Below, piece after piece: positions 5,988 to 9,616 of a DNA stretch of 9,616 nucleotides. The notes under the pieces were generated by a model. That model searched no databases. It was not told the origin of the DNA and saw nothing but the letters and a program-made list of their open reading frames with translations. The translations under genes and the position numbers were made by a program. Each line of letters begins with the position of its first letter. Within the stretch, counting starts at the first letter, position 1. Origin of the DNA: an uncultured Sutterella sp. (GTDB taxonomy: Bacteria; Pseudomonadota; Gammaproteobacteria; Burkholderiales; Burkholderiaceae_F); NCBI GenBank assembly GCA_900554675.1, contig USIM01000022.1, forward strand, positions 1-9,616. The letters are read 5' to 3'.

Positions 5988-6024
5988 CTCCTACAATGTT
6001 GTTTTTACTCGAAAAAGGTAGGAG
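5988..6024 (+). promoter_or_regulatory. Hairpin that would sequester the DUF1177 ribosome binding site
   Basis: CTCCTAC (5988-5994) is perfectly complementary to GTAGGAG (6018-6024), which contains the AGGAG Shine-Dalgarno. The loop holds a further TTTTT/AAAAA stem (6002-6006 with 6012-6016). A second C-rich segment, CCTACC (5981-5986), can also pair with GGTAGG (6017-6022). In either fold the ribosome site of the first operon gene is hidden, suggesting translational control by a protein, ligand or alternative pairing. Complementarity is direct observation; regulation is inferred. Confidence 0.45.
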
Positions 6025-6030
6025 AGTAAC

Positions 6031-6963
6031 ATGAGCTTAAAAGCTGTAATTGACCTCTACGAGTTGCTCGATGATGCAGCCGTTAATGGTTCAATCGTTC
6101 AAGAATGGCTTCAAAACCACGGTGTCACCCAATGCAAGGTCACACCTGTCACCGGTGCCAAAGGCACAACAGATTTCATCCACGCATTAATCCCCGGTAA
6201 AAACGGCAAGTCCGTCGGTGGTACGGCTCCCACGCTTGGCGTCGTCGGCCGCTTAGGTGGCATCGGTGCACGCCCCACTCGTGTGGGCTTTGTCTCTGAC
6301 GGCGATGGTGCCTTATCGGCTCTAGCCATTGCTACGAAATTGGGCATGATGGCTCAAAAGGGCGATCAATTAGAAGGTGACGTCATTGTCACCACGCAAG
6401 TCTGCCCTCACGCCCCGACCCGTCCGCACGATCCCGTGCCTTTCATGGACTCTCCGATCACAAGCGACGTTTGCAACCAATACGAAATTGACCCCGCTAT
6501 GGATGCCGTTATCTGCATCGATACAACAAAGGGCAACCGCATTGTCAATCACCGTGGTATCGCCATTACGCCGACCGTTAAAGACGGTTGGATTTTGCGC
6601 ACCAGTGAAGATCTTCTCTCTATCGTTGAAACCACGACGGGCGACTTCCCCTACGTGTTGCCGTTAACCACGCAAGACATCACACCTTACGGTAACGGTA
6701 TCTACCACTTAAATTCCATCCTTCAACCTTCTGTTGCCACGACCGCTCCTTGCATTGGTGTCGCTATTACGACGGTAACGCGTGTTGCAGGGTGCGCTAC
6801 TGGTGCAACGCATCCGACCGATGTTGAAGAAGCCGTTCGCTTTGGCATTGAAGTCGCTAAAGAATTCACGGCAGGTCACTGCCAATTCTTCGACAAAGAA
6901 GAGTACGAACGCTTACAAAAACTCTACGGCTCCATGAGCCACCTTCGTACCCAAGGCCATTAA
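6031..6963 (+). CDS. DUF1177 domain-containing protein, function unknown
   Basis: A 310-residue soluble protein that matches the DUF1177 family along its whole length as I remember it. Conserved-looking blocks are GRLGGIGARP (73-82), SDGDGA (89-94), CPHAPTRPHDPVPFM (125-139), DTTKGNR (164-170), TTQDITPYGNG (213-223) and GCATGA (254-259). The many invariant Asp, His and Cys residues in these blocks suggest a metal- or substrate-binding enzyme, but I know of no proven reaction. It has no signal peptide or membrane segment, so it is probably cytoplasmic. The start is the ATG at 6031, with AGGAG six bases upstream. It is the first gene of a three-gene operon, 12 bases before the DcuC-like carrier and upstream of an M20 amidohydrolase, so a role in breakdown or processing of the imported compound is likely. 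Its translation may be gated by the leader hairpin. Confidence 0.88.
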   Translation: MSLKAVIDLYELLDDAAVNGSIVQEWLQNHGVTQCKVTPVTGAKGTTDFIHALIPGKNGKSVGGTAPTLGVVGRLGGIGARPTRVGFVSDGDGALSALAIATKLGMMAQKGDQLEGDVIVTTQVCPHAPTRPHDPVPFMDSPITSDVCNQYEIDPAMDAVICIDTTKGNRIVNHRGIAITPTVKDGWILRTSEDLLSIVETTTGDFPYVLPLTTQDITPYGNGIYHLNSILQPSVATTAPCIGVAITTVTRVAGCATGATHPTDVEEAVRFGIEVAKEFTAGHCQFFDKEEYERLQKLYGSMSHLRTQGH

Positions 6964-6975
6964 AGGAGATAGAAC

Positions 6976-8259
6976 ATGACTTGGACTATTTGGATGGCCT
7001 GTATTGGCGTCATCTTAACCGTATTTGCTCTTTTGAAACGCTGGGAAACGCGCTTAGTGCTCGTGGCTTCCGGCTTATTGATGGCTTTGTTTGCCGGCGA
7101 CCCAATGACGGCCGTTGACGCCTTTGCCAAAAACATGACCCGTGGGTCATTGATCATGTCCATTTGTTCGTCCATGGGTTTTGCCGCTGTTATCGCCATT
7201 ACCCGTTGTGACGTTCACCTCGTGGCACTTTTGGTTAAACCCTTGGGCAAAATCGGCATCTTCTTGCTTCCGGCCTGTATGTTGGTTGCCAGTTGCGTGG
7301 CCGTTGCCATTCCGAGTGCTGCCGGTTGCGCTGCCGCTCTTGGCCCCACGATGATTCCGTTGATGGTTCGCGCGGGTTTCCACCCCGCCATTGCGGGTGC
7401 AGCCATTATCGGTTCGATTACGCCCTCTACCCTTTCTCCGGGTTCAAGCCATAACGTCTTTATTGCTCGTTTGGCTGACATGGATGTCATGGACTTGATC
7501 GTGCAATTTGCTCCGTCCATTTTGACGGTCTGTGCATTGAACATCATCTTGGTCACGGCCATGATTTTTGTCTTCCGCGACTATAAGAAACCCGGTACGG
7601 GCGCTGTCGTTGAACTTGACGTTGAAGCTAAAGAACACTGGCAATTGCCGGAAAAAGCCAGCGTTTTGCGCGCTATTGCTCCGGTCTTGCCCGTGATCAT
7701 TTTGTTCTTGGGCGCAACGTGCTTGCCGATTATTCGTATGTCGATTCCGGGCGCCATGTTGATCGGTGCCATGTTTGCCTTGTTGGTGACGCGTGCTAAC
7801 CCGCAAACCGTAACGAAGGAATTCTTTAACGGTATGGGTAAGGGCTACTGCAACATCATGGGTATCATCATCGCTGCCGGTACGTTCGCAGGGGGCTTGC
7901 AAGCCGCAGGTGTCATCGACGCTTTGATTGAAACGCTCAAGCACTCCAATGACATTGCTCGCTACGCCGCTAACTTCGGTCCCTTCGTAATGGGTGTCTT
8001 AACCGGTTCCGGTGACGCAGCCGGTCACGCCTTTAACCAGTCCGTGACGCCTTACGCCAACGAATTTGGTTTGGATATCGCTAGCCTCGGTATGGTCGCA
8101 AGTCTTTCCGGCGCCTTGGGTCGTATGTGTTCCCCGTTGGCAGGTGCCACGATTGTGGTCGCCGGTATGACGCACTTGTCCCCGTTTGATATCTCCAAGC
8201 GTATGGCGATCCCGATGTTGATCAACCTTTGCTTGTTAGGCTTCATCTTCAACCTTTAA
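6976..8259 (+). CDS. DcuC-family C4-dicarboxylate-type transporter
   Basis: A polytopic inner-membrane carrier of 427 residues (E. coli DcuC has 461) within the ion-transporter superfamily. About ten to twelve hydrophobic segments are visible, for example 5-20, 27-40, 58-76, 93-122, 135-150, 176-200, 232-252, 258-272, 290-312, 333-345, 366-397 and 409-427. Two re-entrant-type signatures mark the inverted repeat of the fold: TPSTLSPGSSHN (149-160) in the first half and TGSGDAAGHAFN (343-354) in the second. The charged loop 201-228 separates the halves. AGGAG lies seven bases before the ATG, and the gene follows DUF1177 by 12 bases. DcuC relatives move dicarboxylates such as succinate and fumarate, but next to an AbgA-like hydrolase this one may carry an N-acyl amino acid, amidated glutamate or small peptide. 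It is then positioned like AbgT in the E. coli abg operon, by analogy only. Confidence 0.87.
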   Translation: MTWTIWMACIGVILTVFALLKRWETRLVLVASGLLMALFAGDPMTAVDAFAKNMTRGSLIMSICSSMGFAAVIAITRCDVHLVALLVKPLGKIGIFLLPACMLVASCVAVAIPSAAGCAAALGPTMIPLMVRAGFHPAIAGAAIIGSITPSTLSPGSSHNVFIARLADMDVMDLIVQFAPSILTVCALNIILVTAMIFVFRDYKKPGTGAVVELDVEAKEHWQLPEKASVLRAIAPVLPVIILFLGATCLPIIRMSIPGAMLIGAMFALLVTRANPQTVTKEFFNGMGKGYCNIMGIIIAAGTFAGGLQAAGVIDALIETLKHSNDIARYAANFGPFVMGVLTGSGDAAGHAFNQSVTPYANEFGLDIASLGMVASLSGALGRMCSPLAGATIVVAGMTHLSPFDISKRMAIPMLINLCLLGFIFNL

Positions 8260-8276
8260 TTAACTAGGTAAACGTT

Positions 8277-9557
8277 ATGACAAACGAAATTCAAAACTAC
8301 GTTGACGAGATGGTGGCCGATCGTCGCCATCTGCACCAAAATCCTGAAGAAGGTTGGTATGAATTTGAAACCACAGCTTTTGTGGCTGATCGCCTTGAAA
8401 AGTTGGGCTTTGAAGTTTTACTTGGCACGCAAGTCATTAACCCTGAAGCTGTCATGGGTCGTAATGAAGAAGGTGCCAAGAAAGCCATGGAGCGCGCTAA
8501 AGCCAATGGTGTTAGCGAAACTTTCCTTGAAAAGTGTGAAGGCTACACGGGTTGCGTGGGTGTTTGGGACACCAAGCGCCCCGGCCCCGTGACGGCCTTA
8601 CGCTTTGACATTGACTGCATGGTGATTGCCGAAACCGACAATCCCAATCACTTGCCCAACGTTGAAGGTTTCCGCTCGAAAAACCCAGGCCTTTCTCACG
8701 CTTGCGGTCACGACGGTCACACGGCTGTTGGTTTAGGTGTAGCGAAGTGGGTTGCCGATCACGCTGATCAGTTGTGCGGCAAGATTAAGCTTTTGTTCCA
8801 ACCTGCTGAAGAAGGGGTTCGCGGTGCAGCCGCTATGGCCGCTTCCGGCATCGTTGATGACGTGGATTGGTTTGCCGGTGCTCACATCGGTTGCGATGCC
8901 AAGCCCGGTCAAGTCGGTGTGTCTCATGAAGGCTATTTGGCCACCACGAAGTTTGACCTTGAATACTTTGGTACGCCTTGTGCTGCAGGCAGTCCCGAAA
9001 AGGGTCACAGTGCCTTGATGTGTGCTTGCGCCACCGTGATGACGTTGGGTAGCCTCCCCGGTCACAGCAAGGGCATCACCCGTGTTCAAGTCGGTAAGAT
9101 CATTTCCGGTACGGCTCGCAATATTGTTGCCGGTCACGCATTGGTTGTTCTTGAAGTTCGCGGTGAAACGACCGAAATTAACGAATACATGGCCAAAAAC
9201 GTTGAAACGACGGTCAAGGGCATGGCTCAAGCCTATGAAGTGGACTATAAGCTCACACGCATGGGGGAAGCCGTGACCTATAAGGGTGATGAAGAAGCGG
9301 TAGAACTTTTAAAGGACGCTGCCGCTCACGCTCCGGGCGTTAATTCCGTTGTGGACATGAACGCTAAGGTCGGTAGCGAAGACTGCACGATGCTCATTCG
9401 TCGCATTCAAGCTCATGGTGGTAAGTGTGGTTTCTTCTATTTTGGTTGCAACCACCCGGGTCACCACCGTCCCGACTTTGAAATCCAAGACAAACAATCT
9501 TTGCCGATGGGCTGGGGTGTGTTTACGGGTTACATTGCTCGAATCAATAAGCTTTAA
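8277..9557 (+). CDS. M20 family amidohydrolase, AbgA-like, lacking a conserved His
   Basis: A 426-residue zinc-type amidohydrolase/carboxypeptidase that strongly resembles E. coli AbgA (436 residues), a subunit of p-aminobenzoyl-glutamate hydrolase. The catalytic domain keeps the metal and catalytic set: FDID (110-113), HACGHDGH (141-148, with Cys143 and His145 as expected ligands), QPAEEG (175-180, Glu178 base and Glu179 ligand), GAHIG (His203) and PGHHRPDF (394-401, likely His397). The inserted dimerisation domain runs from about 218 to 330. There, GTPCAAGSPEKGH (232-244) aligns with AbgA GTAAHAGAKPEDGH but lacks the otherwise conserved His, as if one codon were deleted. It is cytoplasmic, with no signal peptide. 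It starts at the ATG at 8277 after a weak AGG, 17 bases past the transporter. The substrate is probably an N-acyl or aminobenzoyl amino acid or a dipeptide; reduced or partner-dependent activity is possible. Confidence 0.88.
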   Translation: MTNEIQNYVDEMVADRRHLHQNPEEGWYEFETTAFVADRLEKLGFEVLLGTQVINPEAVMGRNEEGAKKAMERAKANGVSETFLEKCEGYTGCVGVWDTKRPGPVTALRFDIDCMVIAETDNPNHLPNVEGFRSKNPGLSHACGHDGHTAVGLGVAKWVADHADQLCGKIKLLFQPAEEGVRGAAAMAASGIVDDVDWFAGAHIGCDAKPGQVGVSHEGYLATTKFDLEYFGTPCAAGSPEKGHSALMCACATVMTLGSLPGHSKGITRVQVGKIISGTARNIVAGHALVVLEVRGETTEINEYMAKNVETTVKGMAQAYEVDYKLTRMGEAVTYKGDEEAVELLKDAAAHAPGVNSVVDMNAKVGSEDCTMLIRRIQAHGGKCGFFYFGCNHPGHHRPDFEIQDKQSLPMGWGVFTGYIARINKL

Positions 9558-9616
9558 TATAGGAAGTTCTGATCAAGAGTTCTTTTCTGGCGTTTTTTAA
9601 CCGATCAGCTAAAAAT
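9558..9616. other. Right edge of window after the M20 gene
   Basis: Only 59 bases remain. CTGATC (9568-9573) is complementary to GATCAG (9603-9608), but the loop is long and the T run at 9593-9598 falls inside it, so no clear terminator is formed. No start codon with a ribosome site is visible. An AbgB-like partner or other operon gene could lie beyond the edge. Confidence 0.4.

Larger units (their letters stand above)
5712..6030 (+). promoter_or_regulatory. 319-base gene-free leader of the DUF1177 operon
   Basis: No ORF with a credible start or known RNA family was recognised here. What is present, left to right: an AT-rich start; a cluster of possible RNA helices (5755-5850); tandem heptamers GTGACAA/GTGACAG (5832-5845); the octamer TGACAAGT at 5833-5840 and again at 5860-5867; a G-rich tract (5880-5894) followed by a T run; an AT-rich stretch (5895-5930); a C-rich segment (5978-5994); and the Shine-Dalgarno AGGAG (6020-6024) six bases from the DUF1177 ATG. 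GGTGGGT (5881-5887) can pair with ACCCACC (5930-5936). No convincing sigma-70 promoter was found, so the transcript start and how much of this stretch is 5'-UTR are unknown. Confidence 0.5.

Noticed and set aside
7444..7944. 166-codon minus-strand ORF opposite the DcuC-like gene
   Set aside because: Antisense shadow with Asn/Gln/His/Asp-rich composition and no homology; the membrane protein on the plus strand explains the region.
8733..9230. 165-codon minus-strand ORF opposite the M20 gene
   Set aside because: Antisense shadow of a clearly conserved hydrolase; no supporting start signal.
1..9616. CRISPR arrays, insertion sequences, prophage genes or rRNA/tRNA genes
   Set aside because: No repeat-spacer pattern, transposase, integrase, terminal inverted repeats or structural RNA signatures were seen on either strand.

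Overview
This window looks like chromosomal DNA of a moderate-GC (about half G+C by eye) Gram-negative bacterium. My best guess is a betaproteobacterium of the Sutterellaceae/Parasutterella kind. That rests on remembered resemblance of the RecR, DnaX, YbaB and GmhA proteins and on the anaerobe-type DcuC carrier; no database search was possible. GmhA points to heptose-containing LPS and therefore to a Gram-negative outer membrane.

Left part (about 60-4351, minus strand). This is a compact housekeeping operon read right to left: an SSAT-like GNAT acetyltransferase, dnaX (clamp-loader tau), ybaB/ebfC (nucleoid-associated protein), recR (recombination repair) and gmhA (sedoheptulose-7-phosphate isomerase). 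Gaps are 8, 37, 16 and 22 bases. The acetyltransferase stop codon is embedded in the dnaX Shine-Dalgarno site. A hairpin plus T-rich tract past gmhA is the likely terminator. dnaX-ybaB-recR is a classic conserved trio; the flanking acetyltransferase and gmhA are the less usual passengers.

Middle part (4435-5711). A LysE/RhtB-type amino-acid exporter (minus strand) diverges from a small DIP1984-family protein (plus strand). They share a roughly 180-base intergenic region that holds a palindrome.

Gene-free leader (5712-6030). This 319-base stretch lies ahead of the right-hand operon and is rich in possible RNA structure: mutually exclusive helices, five regularly spaced ACAG motifs, a G-rich tract, and a hairpin that would hide the Shine-Dalgarno site of the first operon gene.

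Right part (6031-9557, plus strand). Three tightly spaced genes encode a DUF1177 protein of unknown function, a DcuC-family membrane carrier and an AbgA-like M20 amidohydrolase. Together they look like an uptake-and-cleavage module for an amide- or peptide-linked, probably acidic compound. The M20 enzyme keeps its metal ligands and catalytic glutamate but lacks the conserved dimerisation-domain histidine, apparently by a one-codon deletion. The most interesting parts of the window are this operon, its structured leader and the altered hydrolase.
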